From Zarea fungicola (lineage: Eukaryota; Ascomycota; Sordariomycetes; Hypocreales; Cordycipitaceae), in contig FWCC01000620.1 in NCBI GenBank assembly GCA_900169235.1, positions 1 through 16,116 of the forward strand: a stretch of DNA of 16,116 nucleotides. Reading direction: 5' to 3'. The position numbers were made by a program, and so were the translations under genes. A model generated the notes under the pieces. The model saw only the letters and a program-made list of their open reading frames with translations. It ran no database searches and was not told where the DNA came from. Positions 1-9,577 of this stretch are shown in pieces (position 1 is the first letter of the stretch; the number at the start of each line of letters is the position of its first letter).

Positions 1-177
1 TTTTTTGTCACCCCCTTGGCTGGTTGCAGGGGTATCACCGTATAAGTTGTACAATATTTTGTTCTACTCCGCCGTTTCAATGTAAAAGTGTACCGTCCCC
101 GCTGTTGCAGCACTCCATGATGTCAAGCAGACGTCTATTCCAATGTTGAATTGAAATGTTGAGTTGAAAACCTTAAA

Positions 178-2187
178 ATGGATCGATGGAAGCAAGTAAT
201 CGCAGCAGCAAAGCTGCAATCAATAGCAGACAGCATGCGACGACCGGAATTTGGCGAGGATGGCCTGGACCCAGGCTTCCATCCAGAGGACGTGGGCGCG
301 ACGGACGATCTCCAGCAAGCTACAGCCTTTGGTGACCGTGATGAGAATGGCGACAGCCTCGAAGGCCAGGACCAGGAAAGGGCCAACAACGCCACGCTCC
401 GAGACCTTCAAGATCAAGAAGCTGCCGAAATAGTCAGAACCTTTGGTCTGCACAGCAACCCTTCCGCCACTGCTGGCTATGACGCGATGTCGACAGGCAC
501 CATCACGCCAGACGGGACGACGGCGACAGGAACCCCGGACGGCTTGGGAGAACCCGCATCCGCACCCGTCAATGCAGGACTGCTCTCGACGCTCCTTCGG
601 CTGTCTCAGCTTGAAAAGGGTGGAAAGGGAATTATTACAAAGGAAATGTTTGTCAATAAGGAATACATTGACGAGGATCGGGAGAAAAAGACGAAATGGT
701 ACCAGCAAAGCGACGGGAACGGCAGTACGTCGACAATGCCAAAGCTAGCCGCCCTGGCACCGACAGCTGAGCAGCGTCGCATACGGCGACAAAAGCGGAA
801 GCAAAAGAAGCTCACTCTTCATGTCGCCTCCATCCTCTCGCGCCAGCGATTCATCATGCAGCTCTGCCGCGCCTTCATGTCGTACGGCGCGCCGACGCAT
901 CGCATGGAGCAGTACATGGTCCTGACGGCCGATATCCTCGAGGTGGACGCACAGTTCCTCTACATGCCGGGCTGCATGATCATGTCCTTTGACGACCGGT
1001 CGACGCACACGGCCCAGGTCAAGCTGGTCCGCGCCGTGCAGGGCATGGACCTGAGCCGACTGACGGAGACGCACAATATCTACAAAAGTGTGATTCACGA
1101 CAGGATTGGTGCCGATGAGGCGGCCGAGGAGCTGGATAAGATTATGAAGCGGAAGCCGCGGTACAACAAGCCGTTTCTCATTCTCCTCTACGGACTGTCG
1201 TCGGCCTGCATCGGACCGTGGGCCTTTGACGCGCGACCGATTGACTTGCCCATCATTTTCTTTCTCGGCTCCTTTGTCGGCTTCATGCAGCTCGTTGTCG
1301 CACCCTGGTCGGTACTCTTTGCCAATGTTTTTGAAGTGGCCATGGCCATCATCACATCCTTTGTCGCCCGCGGCATCGGTTCCATTCGAGCCACGGGTCC
1401 GTTTGCCCAGCAAGACGGGCAAAAGTACATTTTCTGCTTCTCGTCCATTGCGCAGTCCTCCATCTGCATGATCCTCCCCGGGTTCTCTGTGCTGTGCAGC
1501 AGCCTCGAGCTCCAGTCTCACCAAATCATCGCGGGCTCCGTGCGCCTCGTCTACACCATCCTCTACTCGCTCTTTCTCGGATACGGCGTCACCATCGGCA
1601 CCACGGCGTATGGCCTCATTGACGACGGCGCCACGGAGGAGAGGGTGTGCTACCATCCGCCGGGCGACCCCTCGTACCCGTACGGCAACCAGTACATTCA
1701 GCACTTTCCGTTTGTCGCCGTGTACTGCATCCTGGCCGCGCTCGTCAACCAGGCCCGGCTCCGGCAGACGCCCATCATGGCCGTCTTTGGCCTCGTCGGC
1801 TACCTGCCCAATTTCTTCCTGAGCGACCGGCTGGGATCGTCGACCGGCCTCGCCAACACGGTCGGCGCCTTTGCGCTCGGCACGGCGGGCAACCTGTACA
1901 GCCGCATCTGGCACGGCCACGCGGCGTCGGCAATTATTCCCGGCATCTTTACGATTGTGTCGTCGGGCTTGGCGGCCACGGGCGCGATTATTTCTGGCTT
2001 GGAGTATTCAAAGGAGATAAAATCTGGTACGATCAACGACGCGACCGTGATCAACTCAAACAATTCCTTGACGGGGCTCGGTTATGGCATGATTGAAGTT
2101 GCGATTGGCGTTTCTGTTGGGCTCTTCATCTCTGCCGTTGTTGTGTACCCGTATGGGAAGCAGCGAAGTGGGCTGTTTAGTTTTTAG
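178..2187 (+). CDS. Prm10-like / ThrE-family (DUF1212) multi-pass membrane protein
   Basis: A single uninterrupted frame of 669 codons. The ATG has A at -3 and G at +4, and an in-frame TGA at 160-162 excludes a simple extension. Residues 1-195 are hydrophilic, acidic and probably disordered. A basic patch (RRIRRQKRKQKK, about 200-211) precedes the conserved domain, which starts near SRQRFIMQLCRAFMSYGAPT (221-240). About ten hydrophobic segments follow, roughly at 332-350, 357-378, 380-398, 420-442, 452-475, 508-525, 531-548, 558-574, 585-606 and 634-656. The N-terminal half of the domain plus two membrane blocks match the layout of fungal proteins related to yeast pheromone-regulated Prm10 and to bacterial threonine exporter ThrE. 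Family knowledge suggests a small-solute or amino-acid exporter, but the fungal substrate is unknown. No intron is needed. An extra 5' exon beyond the window edge cannot be excluded, because many homologues have longer N-termini. Confidence 0.91.
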   Translation: MDRWKQVIAAAKLQSIADSMRRPEFGEDGLDPGFHPEDVGATDDLQQATAFGDRDENGDSLEGQDQERANNATLRDLQDQEAAEIVRTFGLHSNPSATAGYDAMSTGTITPDGTTATGTPDGLGEPASAPVNAGLLSTLLRLSQLEKGGKGIITKEMFVNKEYIDEDREKKTKWYQQSDGNGSTSTMPKLAALAPTAEQRRIRRQKRKQKKLTLHVASILSRQRFIMQLCRAFMSYGAPTHRMEQYMVLTADILEVDAQFLYMPGCMIMSFDDRSTHTAQVKLVRAVQGMDLSRLTETHNIYKSVIHDRIGADEAAEELDKIMKRKPRYNKPFLILLYGLSSACIGPWAFDARPIDLPIIFFLGSFVGFMQLVVAPWSVLFANVFEVAMAIITSFVARGIGSIRATGPFAQQDGQKYIFCFSSIAQSSICMILPGFSVLCSSLELQSHQIIAGSVRLVYTILYSLFLGYGVTIGTTAYGLIDDGATEERVCYHPPGDPSYPYGNQYIQHFPFVAVYCILAALVNQARLRQTPIMAVFGLVGYLPNFFLSDRLGSSTGLANTVGAFALGTAGNLYSRIWHGHAASAIIPGIFTIVSSGLAATGAIISGLEYSKEIKSGTINDATVINSNNSLTGLGYGMIEVAIGVSVGLFISAVVVYPYGKQRSGLFSF

Positions 2188-2231
2188 ATGGATTGGGCGA
2201 GACATGCATAAGCTACTCGTTATGATTGATG

Positions 2232-2237
2232 AATAAA
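2232..2237 (+). other. Polyadenylation signal (AATAAA) of the Prm10-like gene
   Basis: A perfect AATAAA lies 45 nt after the TAG stop of the membrane-protein gene, in AT-rich sequence. Its position fits a fungal 3' UTR. The motif is short, so this is a positional inference. Confidence 0.5.
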
Positions 2238-2239
2238 TA

Positions 2240-4336
2240 CAGAGTACATATTTGAGACTCGATGGGCATGGACCAAAGTTCCACAGACGACGGACAGCCC
2301 TGTTGAGGGTCCTAAGAGAATAAAGTGAAGAAAATTAAGACTAGTAACAGAATTAAAATTATTAAAAAAAATGGTGGAAACTACTATATCTAGTGTCAAC
2401 AGCTAATGTGGTTTGTTGGGGGAGAACAGCCAGGCTAAGAGACCTGAACAGAATTCAAGTCATCGAGGAGAACAATTGTCACATGTATAGCCAGCCAGCT
2501 GTGGCAGCTACACGCAACACCAGCTAGGTCTTATATAGCGGCTATATAGTCATTTCTAGCGAGTAGGTAGATGATCTACAGTATACAGCCGGTTATGGGC
2601 GTGACGAGAATCATGTGGGCCGGGTAAGCTAGCGACGGCACAGTTGACACGCGATTTTTAATTGGGAAACGATTAAGGAAAAGAGTGTAATAATGGGACA
2701 ATCTTATCAAGGGTTGTATGACCAATATGAATCGAAGCTTTTCCAAGAGTTTAGAGAAGCCTGGGACATCAGAAGTAGTCAAATTGATACACAGCAGAGT
2801 ATATGGTTGTCAGACCTATCGGTCTCCAGTGATACCCTGCGATAACATGCTAGGAGCAGGGTACAACTAAGAGCTACTGGAAATAACAAGCCTTTACTCT
2901 TAACTGTAAAGACAGCCCGCAATTTCGCCGTCGTCACCGTTCTCACTGTCAATATATGCGCAAGAGGTGCTTGAATGATGAATTATTGCGTATTTATAGC
3001 TAGTGGCCAGTGGAAATGGCAGCCTGCTACATTTGACAGTAGCCATTGCATTTGTCAAAGCAAAATTACAGGGACTGCTAGACTCTGCACTAAACCTCAC
3101 TGAGACCCATGCCCACTGCTACCCCATCTAGAGACTTAACCGGCCGCCCTGCAATGATGACGGCCCGAAGAAGAGAAGTGTACGAGTGCGAGTCATGGTT
3201 ATTGAGGGCAAGACCCGTACAAGCCTCGGGTGGCTGTTGCTATCAATCTTGGGGCAAGAAATGGTGCAAGGACCCAGGACCTCCCGCAGCCGCACCCGTA
3301 CCCTCCTCCATCGTCAAGAGGGTACTTCCGTCAACTAACGGCGAACGCCAACGGAGTGGAACTCGTGGGTTGGCGCTAATTTGCTTACCTGCGAACACCC
3401 ACCATCCGGTAGTTGCGTAGTGGTTGGTGCTTCACTTGTACCAAGGTCCTGATGAGGCTTGACAACACTCCTTTTTCAATTAAAGACGAGTACAGTACAA
3501 TTACCACATGATGCTTGTGGACTTGTATCCTTTGCGGAGAGGTTTGGTGGCAATCTTTATTTTGAAGCAAAGCCTTGATACAGGGACAAGCAGAGAACAA
3601 GAGATTTCTGGTCCCTTTTAGATTAGTTGAAAAAAGTACGTTGCAAATCTACAGGGCTCCCTTGCAAATTACCTGGGACCGTAAAGGCCCCAGTTGCGCA
3701 CTTTTGTGCAATAGTCCACTTTAAATACCAAAAGCGTGTTATCAAAAGTTCATCATCAGGACCTAGCCGTGATCCAACTCGTGCAAAATCTAGAGCATAT
3801 ACTTTATACACTACCGGATGTGGATACATGAGCGGGCAGTGACAGCTATGGCGAGAATTCCGTCAAAAGCAACCGACGTATCCGTTGGGTTCTCATACAT
3901 CCCTAGTAATCCGTGAGCGTCATGACTCGCCAGATCTGGTCGTGGGAGTATGCCAGCATTCAACTCAGCAATTTGCCATCTTATACTCTCTCACATGATG
4001 CACGATATCTCGTATCGCTATCATATCTTTGCTAGCCACAGAGAACAGTCTAGAAATTTGTTGGAAACAGGAACGTACCTTGTCTATTCGGTTTATCCGC
4101 ACTCTCACCATAAGCACTTGTCGGAGTGGGTACTAGAATGGCGGTGCGGACAGGGCCGAATACAGTTGCCTAAGTATTTGTCTAAATCAGCTAACTATTT
4201 ACTGGGATGAGTATGCAAGAGGGTATTACTGATTATTAAGCTACAAGAACGAGGATTATTTAAATCTGACCATGTCGCTGCAAGCCGCAAAGCTACCTGC
4301 AAGGGACTATACGCGTTCATCTCCAGCTTATTTGCC
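2240..4336. other. Intergenic spacer, no recognisable gene
   Basis: I see no conserved protein, tRNA or rRNA here. The longest open stretch on the plus strand is 3109-3420 (103 codons from an ATG), in a locally GC-richer patch; its Cys/Pro/Arg-rich translation resembles nothing I know. Short opposed frames at 3623-3842 likewise look like chance. A near-perfect palindrome, TATATAGC-G-GCTATATA, sits at 2532-2548. The last few hundred bases must hold the promoter of the oxidase gene, but no convincing TATA box stands out; the best AT stretch is near 4256-4267. Confidence 0.5.
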
Positions 4337-6145
4337 ATGTTCAGCCTTCATAGCTTGACTGCGATATCCTTGATATCATGGCTCCCTGCTGCTAATGCTG
4401 CGAGCAGCTGCCAACCCAATTCACCCTGCTGGCCTAGCCTTGATGAATGGAACCGCTTCAACCAAACGGTGTCGGGGCGCCTGAGGGTTACCCAAATGCT
4501 CGCAAGCAGCTGTTTTCCAAGCTCACCAAACTTTGACGCCAAAACATGCAGTGATATCAACCAAAACTACCACAACGGAACATTCCGACAGGAGACTTAT
4601 GGTGCGCTGGAAATCACACAATGGGAGGCATGTGGTGCCGCCAACTGCTACCCTGATTCACAAGGACAGTCGTGCTCGCTCGGTCGTCTTTCTGCTCTCT
4701 ACGTGGATGCTGAGACCCCTGCAGATGTCACTGCCACTGTAAAATTCATCAAACAGCATGGAATCCGTCTCGTTGTGCGGAATACTGGTCACGATTACCT
4801 CGGGCGCAGCGCTGCGGCAAATACGCTGGCTCTTCGCACATATAAAATGAAGAAGCTCGATTACCACGCATCGTTTACACCCAAGGGCAGTGCCACGCCT
4901 AGCGAAAATGTTGGTGTCATGGGAGCCGGTGTAAATGCACAAGAGGCCGTCGAATATTTCGGATCGCACGGAATGTCCGTGACGACTGGTGGATGCTCGT
5001 CGGTTGGTATTGCTGGTGGCTTCGGTCAAGGTGGTGGCCATGGCCCCCTTGCTCCCACCTATGGATTGATGGTGGACCAAGCAATCGAGTTTGACGTTGT
5101 GACCATGGATGGCGTTTTCAGAACCATTAACCAGCAAAACGATGCCGATTTGTTCTGGGCCATGCGAGGCGGAGGCGGACAGTCGTACGCCATTCTCATC
5201 AACTACAAGTTTCAGCTGCACCCCCAGACACAATGGGCCACCTGGCGCTTGGAGGCGAGCCTGACATCTGGCAGCTCAAACATTAGTCAAAACACGGTAC
5301 TCCGTGATATTTTGACTTCACTGGCTAACAGCCAAGAGGCGTGGTCGAGGGGGCGAGTTGCTGGCTATGACGTTGTATCTGCGTCCGAAGTTACGTTTCT
5401 TCAAATTCTGCCCGGAGGCAATGATCCTTTGGCTACGTTGAAGAACCTGACCGCTGAGTTTAATACCTTTGTATCAAGCCACCCACAGGTCAATGTTAGT
5501 ATGAATAGTTACTCTCTCTATGCGGACGAAGGTGGATTCTACACCGGACAAGCCGACTATCTTGCCAGAAGCGGCGGCGTTGGAGTCTCCATTCTCAATC
5601 CAAGCCGCCTCATCACCGACGAAAATTTCAGCTCGAGTGGTGCCATAGATGCACTCATTACCGGCATTTTGGACGGTATGGAGACGGCCCGGAGCAGGCT
5701 CGGCGATGCTCTTTCCGCCCAAGTTGCCTTTCTTCTGCTATCGACTGCACCATACAACACGCCTGATGCGTCTGGTCTTACCAGCGCGAATCCAAACTGG
5801 CGTAAGACGCTATGGCATCTCATCTCTGCGGCAGTATGGGTCCCAGGCGTGCAGGACGGCGTCAGTGCACAGATTGCTGCGGCAGGGCGAGCGGCTCTCG
5901 ATGTCATCAAGAAGCCTCTGCCAGTGCAGGCTGCATACCTGAATGAGGCCGATCCTGCGGAGCCAGATTGGGAATCTGTCTTTTTCGGTGCCAACTACGA
6001 TAAATTACTCCGCGTGAAGCAACGGTGGGATCCAGACACGTTGCTCAACTGCAAGAAATGCGTTGGCTATCTTGGCCCGCAAGACCCGATGTACTCGTGC
6101 GACAGCGACAAACCAATCCCATCCAAACCATTCCCTTTCAAATAG
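4337..6145 (+). CDS. Secreted FAD-linked oxidase, berberine-bridge-enzyme type (VAO/PCMH fold)
   Basis: An uninterrupted frame of 602 codons; the start has a good GCCATG context. Residues 1-21 form a signal peptide (hydrophobic core, then ANA|AS cleavage), so the enzyme should be secreted or vacuolar. The FAD-binding domain (about 115-295) contains NTGHDY with His152, the expected 8-alpha-histidyl attachment site. It also contains GGCSSVG with Cys220, which matches the 6-S-cysteinyl site of berberine bridge enzyme, followed by a glycine-rich loop (GGGHGPLAPTYGLMVD). The C-terminal BBE motif is complete: YLNEAD at 534-539, W545, G551-x-NY554, and K561 to DP566. There are six N-glycosylation sequons (N42, N80, N315, N370, N386, N430) and many cysteines. 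Both anchors suggest bicovalent FAD. Family members oxidise alcohols, carbohydrates or secondary-metabolite intermediates with O2, releasing H2O2; the N-terminal region resembles isoamyl-alcohol-oxidase-like fungal proteins. The substrate is not predictable, and no biosynthetic cluster is visible beside it. Confidence 0.94.
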   Translation: MFSLHSLTAISLISWLPAANAASSCQPNSPCWPSLDEWNRFNQTVSGRLRVTQMLASSCFPSSPNFDAKTCSDINQNYHNGTFRQETYGALEITQWEACGAANCYPDSQGQSCSLGRLSALYVDAETPADVTATVKFIKQHGIRLVVRNTGHDYLGRSAAANTLALRTYKMKKLDYHASFTPKGSATPSENVGVMGAGVNAQEAVEYFGSHGMSVTTGGCSSVGIAGGFGQGGGHGPLAPTYGLMVDQAIEFDVVTMDGVFRTINQQNDADLFWAMRGGGGQSYAILINYKFQLHPQTQWATWRLEASLTSGSSNISQNTVLRDILTSLANSQEAWSRGRVAGYDVVSASEVTFLQILPGGNDPLATLKNLTAEFNTFVSSHPQVNVSMNSYSLYADEGGFYTGQADYLARSGGVGVSILNPSRLITDENFSSSGAIDALITGILDGMETARSRLGDALSAQVAFLLLSTAPYNTPDASGLTSANPNWRKTLWHLISAAVWVPGVQDGVSAQIAAAGRAALDVIKKPLPVQAAYLNEADPAEPDWESVFFGANYDKLLRVKQRWDPDTLLNCKKCVGYLGPQDPMYSCDSDKPIPSKPFPFK

Positions 6146-6487
6146 GATTTGCACGCTGATGGATATGCAGTTGGGTTCTCAAACAGTTACTACGCAAGGT
6201 CGACAGTGAAGCAGCGTTTTGAGCTTGCGTAGTATAGGACACGAACCGAAGCTCGCAGGCATTGGGCAGCCTTATTGTTAAAGTTGGGTTTTTTTTCAGA
6301 GAATTAAATTCTAAAGCTCATACGCACTAGCCAAGACCCCATAGAAATAATGCAGAATGGCTGTGGCCTTTACACTATACTTATGCTTCAAGTTGCAATA
6401 GAATATCTTCTTCTAACTACCTTACCAACATTACTATGCTAACAGGTTAAATCAAAATACCCTTGAGAAGCAGATTATTAGAAAGAT

Positions 6488-6757
6488 GTTGCGCATCAGC
6501 CAAGGTCTTCAAGTTACTACTGTTCTCATAGTAACTTTAAAATAACGATACATCTATCTACACTAACATAACTAAATATAAGATAGTCTTAAAGTAAGGA
6601 AGATTGGGAATGGGATATTAAGAATACTAAGGTGCGTTAGCCAACGACTTTAAGAAATACTTATATTTAAAGCTGATGTAAAATATATTTCTTGTATATA
6701 CACGACAATAACCAAATACAAGGAAATATTAAAAGAAAGAAGATTAGTAATAGGCAT
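6488..6757. repeat. Two diverged direct repeats of about 140 bp
   Basis: Copy 1 begins near 6491 (GCGCATCAGCCAAGG) and copy 2 near 6632 (GTGCGTTAGCCAACG). The ends also match at the same offset: AAGATTGGGAATGGG at 6600 against AAGATTAGTAATAGG at 6740. Matching words run throughout, for example TAACTAAATATAAG against TAACCAAATACAAG. Many differences are transitions, consistent with old duplicates, possibly RIP-mutated. The alignment was done by eye. Confidence 0.55.
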
Positions 6758-6972
6758 TATCTATCTAGTCGAGAATAGACGGAGCCCTATTTAGGACGAG
6801 TAGGCCGTCATCTATGGCGGCCTGGCATGTGATACACGCCGTCAACGTCTCGAACTTGTGTACCCAGATTTTGAGGCATTCTGGGTTGTATGCGACGGAC
6901 ACTAGTGTAACAATGGCTTAATCGACGTAAGTCCACAGTTAGGGTATCCTCTAAAGCAAGTCACGTCATACA

Positions 6973-7272
6973 CTATAGTCTACTGGTTGCATGTACTTTA
7001 AAACCTAATATTTAATGAACTATAGTCTATTACCTGTACATTAACACCTAATACTTAATAAACTATAGTCTATTACCTGTACATGAACACCTAATACTTA
7101 ATAAACTATAGTCTATTATCTCTACTTTAGAAACTAATACTTAATAAACTACTCTGTATCATCTCTACTTTAAAAGCAATACTTAACAAACTATAGTCTA
7201 TTCTCGTTACTTAATGTAGTTATCCTTTAATAAACTATGGTCTATTATCTAACTCTATTTTTTCGTTATATT
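6973..7272. repeat. 43-bp tandem repeat (minisatellite), about 7 copies
   Basis: The unit core CTATAGTCTATTACCTGTAC, followed by an AACACCTAATACTTAATAAA-like tail, starts at 6973, 7020, 7063, 7106, 7149, 7191 and 7235. The spacings are 47, 43, 43, 43, 42 and 44 bp. The central copies are nearly identical and the outer copies are diverged, as expected for an array homogenised from its middle. A lone CTATAGTCTGTACC resembling the unit start lies at 7583. There is no coding potential, and the spacing and sequence do not fit a CRISPR array, since there are no unique spacers. Confidence 0.9.
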
Positions 7273-7633
7273 GATCAATTATGGTTATTTGATACATCTA
7301 GTACGTAATGTTGTCCTGGTAGCTTGGAATATTTAAAACATTATACGATCTTATAGGACGGGTAAAAAGTCAATGCGCATTAACCAGGGTCTTTATAATA
7401 TACATGCACTTAAAAACATAATATAAGCCGTTCATTATAATAACGAAATATGAAGGTTCAAGTAAAATTATCAAGTTGAAGAGACAATTAAACGAAAACC
7501 AGTGTGCTTATTTCGAGCAAGATATATTCATAGGTAATATTCCACAAGGAATTTCAGTCCCCCGCCTCCACCTGTATGCTAGCTATAGTCTGTACCATGT
7601 AATTAAAAGCAAGTTATTTCTTCTCATCCAGAC

Positions 7634-9526
7634 TTACTCGGCCGCCGCCGGAGGTTTCATTCCACCATGGGCCCTTGTGTAATGGCGACTACGATTCTCC
7701 CGCTGCGTGTACTCCTTGTCGCAACCTGGGAACTCGCAAACAAACTTCATTCCAAGATGCTTTTTGCGATGTGAGATAAGACCTTCCATCCGGGCAGACT
7801 TCTTGTCGCATCCCGGAAATTCGCATGCAAAGCGCTTCAATCCTTCGTGGCTCGCCATATCAGCGTCCAAGTGGGTCTTATTTGTCCCAGTCCAGTTGCA
7901 GATTTTGCAAGACTATTTCGGATCTGGTACATGCAGTCGCTTGTGTTTAACCAGATAGCCCGCATCGTTGGTGGCGAAGCCACATCCTTCCCAGTCACAC
8001 TTGTATCGACGCTCATTTCGATGCCTTTCCATATGCTCTCTCAACGACTGTACGTGGCCAAAACTTTTGCCGCAGTTTGGCCAGGAGCAGGCGAGAGGCT
8101 TGGTCCAGTAATCAACATCGGCTGCGTCTTGTTCGGTGCTCGCTTGCTTCTCTGGTGCCGGTTTAGCAGAGCTGTGTACACCTTGATGATGCTGTACAAG
8201 CTGCCCAATACTGGTGAATGTCGCACTGCACTTGTCACAATGCAAGGTCATACCAGCGGCGGCCGAGAACCAGGGCTCGATCGACATTAGCGGCATGTCA
8301 AAGGGTGTAGTTGGCATTATGGGCTTAAACTGCTGTTTCTGGGACTTAGAAGTCCGCCAAATGGTAGAGCCTGCACGCTCATCAATCCTCCAAAGAGGAT
8401 GACAAAGTGGTACGGCCGCCAGAATATCGCGAATTCCGGCCCATGACTGCTTCTCGTAGTTCCACATAGCCATGTTGGTAGATATGGTATCAATGGTGAC
8501 GGTGCACTCGTTTAGGTCTATATGCTGCACAGGGTCGAACACGTCAAACAGTCCAGAGGGATGCTCTTTGATACCGAGTTTCATGGCTATGCCATGGTCA
8601 GGCCCCTTGCAGAGGGACGCAGAGAGTGGGTGGCCAACCCAGGGCACAATTGGGAGGCACCAACGATCGCTAATCAAGAATAAAATTTCCTCACGAGTAG
8701 TGGTGGTTTTTGACATCGATACCCTGATGGACTGCACTTTTCGACAGAAAAAGGCGACCAACCAGCAGATGAGCTTTTTGTCGTCCAATCCCTTGTCCCC
8801 CAGGCCTTCGTTCTCGGCATGTTTGTTGCAGTGGCCTTGCATCCGCGCGAGCATCCGTCGAGCCAGCCATGAGAGATGCTGCCAGTCCCATCTAATTGAT
8901 TCAGCTTGCGGCCGTGAAAGGACGAAGAAAGGATAAAAAACCCTCTTGTCGGCACGAACCGATGGAATTGTAAGGTAGAATTCGAAGTCCTCCCTACTTA
9001 ACCCATAAACAGACGCAAGCTGCAAATATTTTTCGTATTCTCGTTCCCAAATTACGGTTGTGCGTTGGCTGGCCTCAAATGGATGTAAGCCATTGTCGAC
9101 TCGAAAGATATCTGTCGACTCTGCTCCTAAGACAAGCTCTTCCATCGGACCGGTTGGGTTCACTGTTCGTAATGCCTGCAATAGGGCTCGTTGTGTCAAC
9201 TCGTCCCACAGCGCCCATTTTTTAAACCGAGTCACTTTATCCGAGATAATGCAGCCGAAGGTGTGGTGCATTATACTTGTGTTGCACAGGGCATTGAACG
9301 CCCACGTGATTATCGAATTCTTATCTTTAGGACTCGCAAAATCGTGTGCAATGAGTATTGTGGCTATAAGGGGTAGTGTCGTAATTGGGAACCCTCGCTT
9401 TGTAATATTTAATACCGTGGTGATAAGAATGCCATTAGGTGACTTATGGTACTGTAGCAAGCCATCGTAAGTGGAAAAGGGGTATGCAGCCTCAAGCGAT
9501 GGTGACCTTGGGCCGGCAGAAAAAAT
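7634..9526 (-). pseudogene. Six-finger C2H2 zinc-finger protein gene interrupted by an in-frame TAG
   Basis: The frame is open from 9526 (after a TAA at 9527-9529) down to a TAG at 7913-7915, and continues in the same frame to a TAA at 7634-7636. Numbering the codon at 9458-9460 as 1, residues 1-395 form a domain of unknown function containing WDELTQRALLQALRTVNPTG (85-104). Three fingers precede the stop: C408/C411/H424/H429, C458/C463/H476/H480 and C488/C493/H506/H510. Three more follow: a CKIC finger with Asp where the first His is expected, then two CEFPGCDK fingers with complete C2H2 ligands. No ATG occurs before codon 64, so the true start lies in an upstream exon or has been lost. The protein would be a nuclear DNA-binding factor, but its target is unknown. 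It could still yield a three-finger protein, or use readthrough. A 54-nt GT-AG segment spanning the TAG would keep frame but delete the CxxC of finger 4 and lacks a good branch site. Confidence 0.72.
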
Positions 9527-9577
9527 TAACTCTAAGCCAGTATAGTCGCAACGGCACCTGCCATAGCCATTAGTATT

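Larger units (their letters stand above)
6290..7630. other. AT-rich, repeat-bearing spacer
   Basis: After the oxidase gene the base composition drops sharply to AT-rich sequence, apart from a GC-normal island at about 6765-6970. No coding frame of interest is present. The block holds the 43-bp tandem array and the diverged 140-bp repeats listed separately. Motifs resembling the start of the 140-bp unit also occur near 6322 (GCACTAGCCAAGACC) and 7373 (TGCGCATTAACCAGGGTCTT), so the whole block may derive from one repeat family. Such blocks in fungi usually mark old transposon or RIP-affected DNA; here this is inference from composition. Confidence 0.6.

Noticed and set aside
745..1920. A 391-codon open frame on the minus strand
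   Set aside because: It lies wholly antisense to the Prm10-like gene in GC-rich DNA; its Arg/Val/Asp-rich translation is a typical shadow.
3109..3420. 103-codon plus-strand frame as a gene
   Set aside because: No recognisable motif, no splice or promoter context, and composition explained by a local GC-rich patch.
4658..5994. Long minus-strand frames (4658-5233 and 5557-5994)
   Set aside because: Antisense shadows of the FAD-oxidase gene, whose plus-strand motifs are decisive.
6973..7272. CRISPR-like array
   Set aside because: The units are contiguous with no unique spacers, and the DNA is eukaryotic; it is a minisatellite.
7859..7940. A 54-nt GT-AG intron that would remove the TAG in the zinc-finger gene and keep frame
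   Set aside because: The donor GTACCA is weak, no branch site is seen, and it would delete the well-formed CxxC pair of finger 4.
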